DNA of 39,250 nucleotides, taken from positions 1-39,250 of the forward strand of contig MNXU01000093.1 of the NCBI GenBank assembly GCA_001872285.1. Reading direction: 5' to 3'. The translations under genes were made by a program, and so were the position numbers. Position 1 is the stretch's first letter. Every line of letters starts with the position of its first letter. The notes under the pieces are model-generated. The model did not search any database, was not told the DNA's origin, and saw only the letters and a list, made by a program, of their open reading frames with translations. The DNA comes from Betaproteobacteria bacterium CG2_30_68_42 (GTDB lineage Bacteria > Pseudomonadota > Gammaproteobacteria > Burkholderiales > Rhodocyclaceae). This document shows positions 26,010 to 33,348 of this stretch, one piece after another.

Positions 26010-26858
26010 GTGTTCAGCCGTGAGCAGTTCCGGATCGAGATCCAGCGCAACGTCGCGGTCGCGCTGGGGGAGGACGTCGGCACCGGCGACCTCACCGCGC
26101 GCCTGGCGCCGGCGGGAAGGCGCGCCCACGGAGCCGTGTCGAGCCGCCAGGATGCGGTGCTGTGCGGCACGGCCTGGTTCGAGGGCTGTTTTCGCACGCT
26201 CGACCCGCGCGCGGCGATCCGCTGGCAGGCGCGCGACGGCGAGAGCATCCGTAGCGGGCAGATCCTGTGCGAGATCGACGCGGACACGCGCGCGCTGCTC
26301 ACCGCGGAGCGCACGGCGATCAACTTTCTCCAGCTCCTCTCCGGCACCGCGACCACCACCCGGCGCTACGTCGAGGCAGTTACCGGCACCGCGGCCCGCG
26401 TCGTCGATACCCGCAAGACCCTACCCGGGCTGCGGTTCGCCCAGAAATACGCCGTGCGCATGGGCGGCGGAACCAACCACCGCATCGGGCTTTATGACGG
26501 CATCCTCATCAAGGAGAACCACATCGTCGCCGCAGGCGGCGTGGGCGAGGCGCTGGAAGCAGCGAAGCTCATTGCGCCGCAGGGCGTCTTCATCCAGATC
26601 GAGGTCGAGACGATCGCCCAGCTGCGCGAGGCGCTCGCGGCCGGCGCGACCATGATCCTGCTCGACAACATGACCCTGGAACAGATGCGCGAGGCGGTCG
26701 GGATCGCGAAGGGGCGCGCGGTGCTCGAAGTGTCGGGCGGTGTGGGGCTCGACCAGGTCCGGCGGATCGCCGAGACCGGCGTCGAGCGCATCTCGATCGG
26801 GGCGCTGACCAAGGACGTGCGCGCCGTCGATCTTTCCCTGCGCCATTTCGAGAAATGA
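26010..26858 (+). CDS. nadC: Nicotinate-nucleotide pyrophosphorylase (quinolinate phosphoribosyltransferase)
   Basis: 282 residues. Converts quinolinate and PRPP to nicotinate mononucleotide with CO2 release, in de novo NAD synthesis. Motifs are clear: ALGEDVGTGDLTARL, VDTRKTLPGLRFAQKYAV, RMGGGTNHRIGLYDGILIKE and LEVSGGVGLDQVRRIAETG. The start is GTG at 26010 with GGGGAGA upstream; in-frame codons further upstream belong to nnr in another frame. A -10-like TAGAAT lies at 25974-25979. nadA and nadB are not seen. Confidence 0.95.
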   Translation: MFSREQFRIEIQRNVAVALGEDVGTGDLTARLAPAGRRAHGAVSSRQDAVLCGTAWFEGCFRTLDPRAAIRWQARDGESIRSGQILCEIDADTRALLTAERTAINFLQLLSGTATTTRRYVEAVTGTAARVVDTRKTLPGLRFAQKYAVRMGGGTNHRIGLYDGILIKENHIVAAGGVGEALEAAKLIAPQGVFIQIEVETIAQLREALAAGATMILLDNMTLEQMREAVGIAKGRAVLEVSGGVGLDQVRRIAETGVERISIGALTKDVRAVDLSLRHFEK

Positions 26859-26880
26859 CGGGTGCAAGCGCGCGCCGCGA

Positions 26881-26909
26881 TTGCCTGCCGCGGCGAAAGG
26901 AAGTATAAA
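26881..26909 (+). promoter_or_regulatory. Sigma-70-type promoter upstream of the small membrane ORF and ppc
   Basis: -35 TTGCCT (26881-26886), a 17-base spacer and -10 TATAAA (26904-26909, 5 of 6 matches). The transcript would begin near 26916 and carry a 5' hairpin: CCGATGCC (26912-26919) pairs with GGCATCGG (26933-26940). Confidence 0.65.
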
Positions 26910-27033
26910 CGCCGATGCCTCACCGCACCACGGGCATCGGGAAGCGCCAGGCTCGATCTCCGAGCCGTGCGGCGTCACCGGGCGGGTGGGTCGCGCGTAC
27001 CCCGATCATCGCAGCAAACCGGAGCAGCGTTCG

Positions 27034-27171
27034 ATGTGGTTCATCGTGTACTACGTTGTCGCGATCGCGATCCTGATCCTGCATTTCACCGGGTTCCTCG
27101 CCCGGCACAACATCGAATGGCTGATCTTCGTACTGGCGCTGACCGTGTTCCCGGCAGTGATCTATCTGTAG
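27034..27171 (+). CDS. Small 45-residue membrane protein (hypothetical)
   Basis: The ORF starts MWFIVYYVVAIAILILHF and continues with a short turn (TGFLARHNIEW) into a second hydrophobic stretch ending PAVIYL. Two membrane helices with a positively charged loop are predicted. The ATG has GGAG eight bases upstream. It sits directly after the promoter at 26881-26909 and overlaps the presumed ppc start by 55 bases in another frame. No family is recognised. It may be a true small protein or a leader ORF coupled to ppc translation. Confidence 0.5.
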   Translation: MWFIVYYVVAIAILILHFTGFLARHNIEWLIFVLALTVFPAVIYL

Positions 27172-29936
27172 CCACGAACGACACACCGGGCGCCGCGGAC
27201 AAGGACTCGCCGCTGCGCGAGGACATCCGGCTGCTCGGCCGGATTCTCGGCGACACGCTGCGGCTGCGCGAAGGCGAAGCGGTGTTCGAGGCGGTGGAAG
27301 GCATCCGCCGCACCTCGGTGCGTTTCGAGCGCGATCAGGACGGCGAGGCGGGCGCGCGGCTCGCCGCGCTGCTCAACGCGCTGCCACGCGAATCGGTGAA
27401 CGCCGTGGTGCGCGCGTTCAGCTTCTTCCTCCAGCTCGCCAATCTCGCCGAGGACCAGCATCACATCCGCCGCCGCCGCGCGCATGCGATCGCAGGATCG
27501 CCCCCGCGCGAAGGCAGCCTCTCGCATGCCCTGGCCCGGATGGCCGCGGCCGGCGTATCCGTGCCGGTGCTGCACGATCTCCTCCATCGCGCGCTCGTCT
27601 CACCGGTGCTCACCGCCCACCCGACCGAGGTCCAGCGCCACAGCATCCTGCTGTGCCAGAAGCGCATCGGCGCTTGCCTGGATGCGCGCGACCGGATCGC
27701 GATGACGCCCTCGGATAGAAGCGCGAACGAGCGCGAACTGCGCCGCGCCGTGCTCGCACTGTGGGGCACCCGCATCCTGCGCCCGACCCGGCTTGCGGTG
27801 GTCGACGAGATCCGCAACGGGCTGCGCTATTTCGAGGAGACCTTCCTCGTCGAGCTGCCGCGCCTGTACTGCGAGTTCGAGGACCTGCTCGCGAGCCGCA
27901 TGCCGGAGGAGCACTGGAAGCTCCCGGCCTTCTTCCGCATCGGAAGCTGGATCGGAGGGGACCGCGACGGCAACCCGCACGTGGGTGCGCCGATGCTCTC
28001 CGAGGCGGTGCGCCTGCACTCCTCGGCGGCCTTCGACTTCTACCTCGACGAAATCCATGCGCTCGGCGCGGAGCTGTCCCTCTCGGAGCTGCTGGTGCGG
28101 GTGAGCCCGGAACTCGCCGAACTCGCCGCGCGCTCGCCCGACCGCTCGCCCCACCGCGCCGACGAACCCTACCGGCGTGCGCTCACCGGCATCTACGCGA
28201 GACTCGCGGCGACCGCCCGCGCGCTCGACCACCACGAGGCGGTGCGCCACGCGGTGGCCCGCGCCGAGCCCTACCGGAACGCAGCGCAGTTCCTCGCCGA
28301 AATCGAGGTGCTCGCCGACTCGCTCGGCCGCGACGACTGCGCGCTGCTCGCGGGCGGGCGGCTGCGCCGGCTCGTGCGTGCCGTGCAGGTGTTCGGTTTC
28401 CACCTCGCCGCGCTCGACCTGCGCCAGAACTCCGAGGTGCATGAGCGCACCGTCGCCGAACTGCTGGCGCGCGCCGGGCGCTACGCGGATTACGCCGCGC
28501 TTCCCGAAGCCGCGCGCATCGAGCTGCTCGCCGAGGAGCTGGCGAGCCCGCGTCTGCTGCATTCGCCCTACCTGGAATACAGCGAGGAGACGGCAGGCGA
28601 GCTGGCCGTGTTCTTCGCGGCGCGCGACATCCGCGCCCGCTACGGCGAGGAGGCGCTGCCGAACTGCATCGTCTCCAAGACCGACGGCGCCTCGGACCTG
28701 CTCGAGGCCGCGCTGCTGCTCAAGGAGGCGGGGCTTGCGGGAACGCGCCCGGCGCCGCGCCTCGGCATGAATCTCGTGCCGCTGTTCGAGACCATCTCCG
28801 ACCTGCGCCGCTGCGCGGAAACCCTCGGCATCCTGCTCGATCTGCCGGCCTGGCGCACGATGCTGGCCACCCGCGGCAACGTCCAGGAGGTGATGCTCGG
28901 CTATTCCGACAGCAACAAGGACGGAGGCTTCCTGACTTCCGCCTGGGAGCTTCACAAGGCGGAGAGCGCACTGGCCGCGGCCTGTGCGCAGCGCGGCGTC
29001 GCGCTGCGGCTGTTCCACGGGCGCGGCGGCACGGTCGGCCGCGGTGGCGGGCCGAGCTACGAGGCGATCCTCGCCCAGCCTGCGGGTGTCGTCTCGGGGC
29101 AGATCCGCATCACCGAGCAGGGCGAGGTCATCGCCAGCAAGTACGGCAATCCGGAGATCGGGCGGCGCAATCTCGAAATCCTCGCGGCAGCGGTGATCGA
29201 GGCGAGCCTGTGCCACCCCGAGCGCGCGCTGGCCTCCCCGCAACGCCACGAGAGCGTGATGGAGCGGCTCTCCGAGCTCGCCTTCCACGCCTACCGTGCG
29301 CTCGTCCGCGAAACGCCGGACTTCGAGCGCTATTTTCGCGAATCGACGCCGATCGCCGAGATCAGCGAACTGAACATCGGCAGCCGGCCCGCCTCGCGCA
29401 AGCTCTCGACGGCGATCGCGGACCTGCGCGCGATCCCCTGGGTGTTCTCCTGGAGCCAGTGCCGGCTCATGCTGCCGGGATGGTACGGCTTCGGCTCCGC
29501 GGTGCGAACCTGGCTCGGCGAGAATCCGGACGGACTCGCCGTCCTTCAGGGCATGTTCCGCGGCTGGCCGTTCTTCCGCACCCTGCTCTCCAACATGGAC
29601 ATGGTGCTCGCCAAGACCGACCTCGCGATCGCCTCCCGCTATGCCGGGCTGGTCGCCGATGCCGGACTGCGGGCACGCGTGTTCTCGCGCATCCGCGCAG
29701 AGTGGGAACTGTCCCGCGAGATGCTGTTCGCGATCAACGGGGCGAAGGCGCATCTCGCCGACAACCCCCTGCTCGCGCGCTCGATGCGCAACCGCTTCCC
29801 CTATCTCGATCCGCTCAACCACCTGCAGATCGAGCTCTTGCGCAGGCACCGCGCCGGGGCGAGCGACGAGCGGGTGCGCCGCGGGATCCACCTCACCATC
29901 AACGGCATCGCGGCCGGGCTGCGCAACAGCGGCTGA
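27117..29936 (+). CDS. ppc: Phosphoenolpyruvate carboxylase
   Basis: 939 residues with this start. Carboxylates PEP to oxaloacetate, replenishing the TCA cycle. Catalytic and binding motifs are intact: VLTAHPTEVQRHSI (catalytic His), GSWIGGDRDGNPHV, VMLGYSDSNKDGGFL, LFHGRGGTVGRGGGPSYEAI, and the C-terminal LTINGIAAGLRNSG. Clear homology begins near DSPLREDIRLLGRILGD (about 27207). The only in-frame ATG before this is 27117, with no ribosome site and inside the small membrane ORF; no GTG or TTG lies between. The true start is therefore uncertain, and translational coupling with the small ORF is possible. Confidence 0.93.
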   Translation: MADLRTGADRVPGSDLSVATNDTPGAADKDSPLREDIRLLGRILGDTLRLREGEAVFEAVEGIRRTSVRFERDQDGEAGARLAALLNALPRESVNAVVRAFSFFLQLANLAEDQHHIRRRRAHAIAGSPPREGSLSHALARMAAAGVSVPVLHDLLHRALVSPVLTAHPTEVQRHSILLCQKRIGACLDARDRIAMTPSDRSANERELRRAVLALWGTRILRPTRLAVVDEIRNGLRYFEETFLVELPRLYCEFEDLLASRMPEEHWKLPAFFRIGSWIGGDRDGNPHVGAPMLSEAVRLHSSAAFDFYLDEIHALGAELSLSELLVRVSPELAELAARSPDRSPHRADEPYRRALTGIYARLAATARALDHHEAVRHAVARAEPYRNAAQFLAEIEVLADSLGRDDCALLAGGRLRRLVRAVQVFGFHLAALDLRQNSEVHERTVAELLARAGRYADYAALPEAARIELLAEELASPRLLHSPYLEYSEETAGELAVFFAARDIRARYGEEALPNCIVSKTDGASDLLEAALLLKEAGLAGTRPAPRLGMNLVPLFETISDLRRCAETLGILLDLPAWRTMLATRGNVQEVMLGYSDSNKDGGFLTSAWELHKAESALAAACAQRGVALRLFHGRGGTVGRGGGPSYEAILAQPAGVVSGQIRITEQGEVIASKYGNPEIGRRNLEILAAAVIEASLCHPERALASPQRHESVMERLSELAFHAYRALVRETPDFERYFRESTPIAEISELNIGSRPASRKLSTAIADLRAIPWVFSWSQCRLMLPGWYGFGSAVRTWLGENPDGLAVLQGMFRGWPFFRTLLSNMDMVLAKTDLAIASRYAGLVADAGLRARVFSRIRAEWELSREMLFAINGAKAHLADNPLLARSMRNRFPYLDPLNHLQIELLRRHRAGASDERVRRGIHLTINGIAAGLRNSG

Positions 29937-30024
29937 TGCGGCCGCGCCGGCGCCTGCCGGAAGCCACGCCGCGGTACACTGATGCCGTCATCCGATCGAA
30001 CCTTCCAACCACGAGGACAGGAAA

Positions 30025-30201
30025 TTGGCCAAACCCAACTACCAGTACGAGAAGCGCCAGCGCGACCTGGCCAAGAAGAAGAAGCAGGAAGAGAAGCGGC
30101 AGCGCAAGCTCAATCGCACCGGCACGGCGCCCGAAGCGGCTCCGCAGCAGACTCCTGGGGAACCGGCCTCGGAAACGCCGCCTCCCGCCGGACCGGTCTG
30201 A
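30025..30201 (+). CDS. Small lysine/arginine-rich conserved protein (TTG start)
   Basis: 58 residues starting with TTG, preceded by AGGACAGGAAA. The first half is strongly basic and helical (KPNYQYEKRQRDLAKKKKQE), the tail is rich in Pro, Ala and Glu. Similar short proteins with a KPNY..EKR.R.LAKKKK start are common in proteobacteria; function unknown, nucleic-acid or ribosome contact is a guess from charge. It is 88 bases after ppc. Confidence 0.65.
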   Translation: MAKPNYQYEKRQRDLAKKKKQEEKRQRKLNRTGTAPEAAPQQTPGEPASETPPPAGPV

Positions 30202-30575
30202 CTGACGCGGATCGCCTCGTCGATCGCCCCGGAGGCATCGTCAGCGAAGTCGATGCGGCGCGGAAAGGCCTCCCACTCGATCTGCGGCCGCACCCCGTCC
30301 GCATACGCATAGGCCAGCGCACCCCAGCCACCGCGGTGGCGGTCGAGGAAGGCGCCGCGCAGGTCGAACCGGCGCTCGACGGGCGGGCGGACCGGCCGGA
30401 GCATGAAGGCCGGCACCGGCGCCCTGTCGGCCGCGGCCAGGACGTGCGGCGGCCGGTAGTACAGCAGCATCAACTCGTGGACCAGGTTCTCGGCGGTCTC
30501 GTTGACCGCCACGTTGAGCGCGTCGGCGAACAGCCGTCCGTTGCCCGCAATCCAGTCGGCGGCCGGCGCGGCGGG
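30039..30575 (-). pseudogene. 5'-truncated gene of unknown function next to an IS91 remnant
   Basis: The minus-strand frame encodes a coherent stretch including DWIAGNGRLFADALNVAV, NETAENLVHELMLLYYRPP and GGWGALAYAYADGVRPQIEW, with codon use like a real gene from about 30575 down to about 30215. The N-terminal part is missing: upstream of 30575 the frame runs antisense through transposase sequence. The final 50 or so codons run antisense through the small basic protein gene and look non-native (Cys/Phe/Arg-rich). No family recognised. Confidence 0.45.
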
Positions 30576-30764
30576 GCCTTCATCACCGAGGCGGCGGTTG
30601 TGCGCGACATCCTTGCGCACTTGGGCGAACCCACCGCGGCACCGCCCATGGCGCCGGCCCGTGCTCCGCCGCTCTGGGAGATGCCGGCGGCCGGGCACGG
30701 CGAGTTCGACCCTCACGCTCAGCCGGCGCCGCACTACGACTTCGATCAGCGCATCGCCTGGTAG
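30576..30764 (+). mobile_element. IS91-family transposase remnant (C-terminal 62 codons)
   Basis: The frame reads AFITEAAVVRDILAHLGEPT, then APARAPPLW, and ends in HYDFDQRIAW before TAG. This matches the C-terminal end of IS91-type (Y2, rolling-circle) transposases, which end in ITE..VV..ILAHLG.PT...PARAPP and a DFDQRIAW-like tail. The catalytic part is absent; the sequence 5' of 30576 belongs to the opposite-strand gene fragment. Confidence 0.75.
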
Positions 30765-30804
30765 CGCGAAAACGCTCCGACTTCGCCCGTCATGTGGCGA
30801 CTCG

Positions 30805-30856
30805 TGCCTGGGGTCGCCAGACTGGCCAGGGATGTCCACTCTGGTGGCCCCAGGCA
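30805..30856. repeat. Large imperfect inverted repeat after the transposase remnant
   Basis: TGCCTGGGGTCGCCAGA (30805-30821) pairs with TCTGGTGGCCCCAGGCA (30840-30856), 15 of 17 positions. It begins 40 bases past the transposase stop, where the oriIS-end structure of an IS91-type element would be expected. The rest of 30765-31020 shows no gene. Confidence 0.6.
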
Positions 30857-31024
30857 GTGATCGGGCAGCGATTGCGCTCGCTTCTCAGGGCCTCTCGGCA
30901 CAAAAATCCCAAATTGACTGCACCTGCCAGACTCGGAGATACTCCAAAGGTGCCGTCGAATTTCCTATCCTCGGGAGGCCATCGCCGCGCGTTTCGAACA
31001 GGTATTGCGGCAGACGTTGCCCTC

Positions 31025-31047
31025 GTAGGAGCGGGCTTGCCCGCGAT
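31025..31047. repeat. REP-like palindrome (GTAG type)
   Basis: GTAGGAGCGGGCTTGCCCGC followed by GAT: a GTAG tetranucleotide followed by a GCGGGC/GCCCGC stem with TT loop. This matches the REP sequences served by RAYT transposases, as in Pseudomonas. Located nine bases past the stop of the 81-residue gene. Confidence 0.6.
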
Positions 31048-31055
31048 TGTGCCGC

Positions 31056-31301
31056 TCAATCCTCGCCTGGCTCGTTCACGTATTTTTGCAGACGCCGCGC
31101 GAACACATGGCGGTCGAAGCGCCATTCTTCGAGCAGGTTGATCGCCAGCTCGAATGGCTTCTTGTCCAGGTTATAGAGGTATCCCAGGTCGAAGGTAGCG
31201 GATGACTCCAGCGCCATGCAGAGATCTTTGAGGTCGGAACAGGCTTTGTCATCCGGATTCTTGCGGATGAATTTGGCGATGTTTTTGACTGCGTTGGCCA
31301 T
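31056..31301 (-). CDS. 81-residue helical protein cotranscribed with pyruvate kinase (hypothetical)
   Basis: Starts MANAVKNIAKFIRKNPDDKA and ends EWRFDRHVFARRLQKYVNEPGED. Predicted mostly helical and soluble, with a balance of charged residues; no signal or membrane segment. The ribosome site AAGGAAG overlaps the pyruvate kinase stop codon, and only 13 bases separate the genes, so both are expected on the Pho-box transcript. No family recognised. A regulatory or stabilising partner of the kinase is a guess from position. Confidence 0.7.
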   Translation of the reverse strand: MANAVKNIAKFIRKNPDDKACSDLKDLCMALESSATFDLGYLYNLDKKPFELAINLLEEWRFDRHVFARRLQKYVNEPGED

Positions 31302-31314
31302 GATGTTTGCTTCC

Positions 31315-33147
31315 TTACCAATGTAATGCCCGCAAGCGAGCGGATTTCTTGTGCTGATGCGCGCGCATGCGGCGGGCGATGTCATCCAGCATGGCGATCG
31401 CGTGCAGCACGAACGGGCCCTTGTTCAACATCACGCACTCGGCGCGCTCCGACATGGCGGCGTCGGTCATTTCCGCGCGCGAGGGCAGGTTTTCCTTGAT
31501 CAGTTGCTCGAACACCTGGGTGGCCCAGACGACCGGCACATGCGCCGCTTCCGCCAGCCACAATATTTCTTCCTGAATCTCGGCGAGCCGGCTCCAGCCG
31601 ATTTCCACCGCCAGGTCGCCGCGCGCGATCATCAAGCCAAATGGGCCACGGCTTGCGCCATGAACCACGATCTCGGGCAGATTAACCACCGCGCGCCGGG
31701 TTTCGATCTTGGCGATGCGGCCCAGATTGCCGGCGCCGCGCGCTTCCACTTCGTCCGCCAGGCGATCCATGTCCGCCGCCGACTGCACGAAAGAATAGCC
31801 CACGATATCCGCTTCGCGGGCAACGAAATCGAGATCGAGCAAATCCTTTTCGCCCAGCGCGGGAAGCGCAATGTCGCTGTCGGGAAAATTCAGGCCCTTG
31901 CCGGGGCGGATCTTGTCGCCCTCGGGGCGGGCACGGGTGATGCGCAGACAGGCGCCCGCCGCGTCGAGCCGCTCTACTTCGGCGCCGATCTGGCCGTCGT
32001 CGATGAACACCCGCTCGCCGACGCGCAGGCTGTCCAGAACTTCCGGCTGTGCGCAGGGAATGCGGCCGGCGTCGCCGTCCTCGCCGCCCGCCTCGCCGGG
32101 CGCGGGATCACGCGACAGCAGCAGGCGGTCGCCGACATGCGCCAGCAACGCCTCCGGTGTGCTTTCCAGCGTACCCACACGGGTCGCTCGCTGTTTTCCT
32201 TCACCGGCAAGATGCTTCAGGGCGCAGCCCTGTTCCAGCCAGACCGAATCGGCGGCGCAAGCGAGTACGTGCGTCTCACCCATCCGCTCCAGCACGTTGA
32301 AGATGCGCTTCTTGCCGCGGGTGTCGGCCGCCTCCACCAGGTCGCCCGGACGCAGGCGGTCGAGCCAGTCGCGCGCCACGCTCAGGCGCGGATAGCTGGC
32401 CAGGCCTACGGCACCGCGCAGCCCGGGGCCGCCGGGCTCGCCGCTGGCGTCAAACAGGAAGTAGGCTGGTGCGCGGGTGTCGCCGCGTTCGTCGCGCTTC
32501 GGTTTAAGGCGCAGGCGTCCGGGCGTTTCCGCCATCTCGCCGGTACGCAGTTTCGGGCCGGCGAGGTCCATGTGGATCAGGCACTCGCGCCCGGCGGCGC
32601 CGGCGGCGGAACGGACATTGGCGATCATCGCCATCCAGGTGTCGGCGTCGTCATGGGCGCAATTGATGCGGGCGATGTCCATGCCATGTTCGATCAGGTC
32701 GCGGACGAAGCGAATCTCGCCGGCCGCCGCCGTCGGCAGGGTGACCATGATGCGGACGCGCCGCTGTTTCGGCTCGCGTCCGAGCAAGGCCTGGGTGTTT
32801 TGTTTGAGGCGGTTATCGCCCTGGCGATTGGCCCGCCCCGTTTTCATCAACACCGCTTCGCCAACAGCGGCCCCGGCCAGCGCGTCCAACGCCAGCGCGA
32901 CGGCATCCAGGGTGGCGACCACATGGCCTTCGCAGCGGCCCAGCGAGGACAGCCCAAGCTGGCTCAGGCGCTCCTGCAAGCCGCGATGATCTTCCCGGCG
33001 GAAAGCGATGTAGGCGGCCAGATTGGCGGCGTCCTGGTCGTGGCCCGTCGCGAGGGCGCCCCAGCCCGCCAGCAAGGCCTGCTGGCCAGCGGCCACCCTG
33101 GCGCGCAGCGCGTTCAGTTCACTTTGAATTTCTGGCAGGGTTTGCAC
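31315..33147 (-). CDS. Pyruvate kinase family protein with N-terminal extension
   Basis: 610 residues. The first 130 are an Ala/Leu/Arg-rich helical extension not found in standard pyruvate kinases. The barrel domain then shows IMVTLPTAAAGEIRFVRDLI, IARINCAHDDADTW, HMDLAGPKLRTGE, KIETRRAVVNLPEIV, IARGDLAVEIGW and VVWATQVFEQLIKENLPSRA. These match the pyruvate kinase order of motifs, but the C-terminal allosteric domain is absent and several residues differ from the norm (e.g. CAHDD for the usual FSHG). GTG start at 33147. A Pho box lies directly upstream. It may convert PEP and ADP to pyruvate and ATP during phosphate starvation, or have another phosphotransfer role. Confidence 0.8.
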   Translation of the reverse strand: MQTLPEIQSELNALRARVAAGQQALLAGWGALATGHDQDAANLAAYIAFRREDHRGLQERLSQLGLSSLGRCEGHVVATLDAVALALDALAGAAVGEAVLMKTGRANRQGDNRLKQNTQALLGREPKQRRVRIMVTLPTAAAGEIRFVRDLIEHGMDIARINCAHDDADTWMAMIANVRSAAGAAGRECLIHMDLAGPKLRTGEMAETPGRLRLKPKRDERGDTRAPAYFLFDASGEPGGPGLRGAVGLASYPRLSVARDWLDRLRPGDLVEAADTRGKKRIFNVLERMGETHVLACAADSVWLEQGCALKHLAGEGKQRATRVGTLESTPEALLAHVGDRLLLSRDPAPGEAGGEDGDAGRIPCAQPEVLDSLRVGERVFIDDGQIGAEVERLDAAGACLRITRARPEGDKIRPGKGLNFPDSDIALPALGEKDLLDLDFVAREADIVGYSFVQSAADMDRLADEVEARGAGNLGRIAKIETRRAVVNLPEIVVHGASRGPFGLMIARGDLAVEIGWSRLAEIQEEILWLAEAAHVPVVWATQVFEQLIKENLPSRAEMTDAAMSERAECVMLNKGPFVLHAIAMLDDIARRMRAHQHKKSARLRALHW

Positions 33148-33175
33148 GGTTCAGGCGGACCACGTTGAAGCCGGA

Positions 33176-33220
33176 AGTGTAGCCACACCAGGTGACAGAA
33201 TGATGAAGGAAATGTGACAT
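33176..33220 (-). promoter_or_regulatory. Pho box and PhoB-type promoter of the pyruvate kinase gene
   Basis: On the minus strand three 7-base units occur with an exact 11-base period: ATGTCAC (33220-33214), CCTTCAT (33209-33203) and CTGTCAC (33198-33192), each separated by four A/T-rich bases. The PhoB consensus unit is CTGTCA(C/T). A -10-like TACACT (33181-33176) lies exactly 10 bases after the last unit, the arrangement of PhoB-activated promoters that lack a -35. The transcript would start about 20 bases before the GTG. Confidence 0.75.
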
Positions 33221-33259
33221 CGGTACCCCCTCCACCCCCTTTTCTGATTAACAAGGAAG

Positions 33260-33295
33260 CGCAGGTTGGGCAATGCGCAGCGTGCCCAACCTGCG
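33260..33295 (-). terminator. Extragenic palindrome, probable 3' end of the pst transcript
   Basis: CGCAGGTTGGGCA (33260-33272) and TGCCCAACCTGCG (33283-33295), a perfect 13-bp stem with a 10-base loop. On the minus strand it is followed by CTTCCTTGTTAATC. It lies 53 bases past the pstB stop. The GGTTGGGCA...TGCCCAACC form also resembles a dispersed extragenic repeat. Confidence 0.6.
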
Positions 33296-33348
33296 ACTGA
33301 ACGCCGGCCCCCCTCAATCACCCTTTGGAAAAGGGGGAGGTGTCCTGC

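Noticed and set aside
29982-30575. The upstream part of the plus-strand frame that ends in the transposase tail
   Set aside because: Only the last 62 codons resemble a transposase; the earlier part is antisense to the truncated gene and overlaps the small basic protein in another frame.
30913-30942. TTGACT followed 18 bases later by GATACT on the plus strand
   Set aside because: It points away from any gene; the next gene is on the minus strand.
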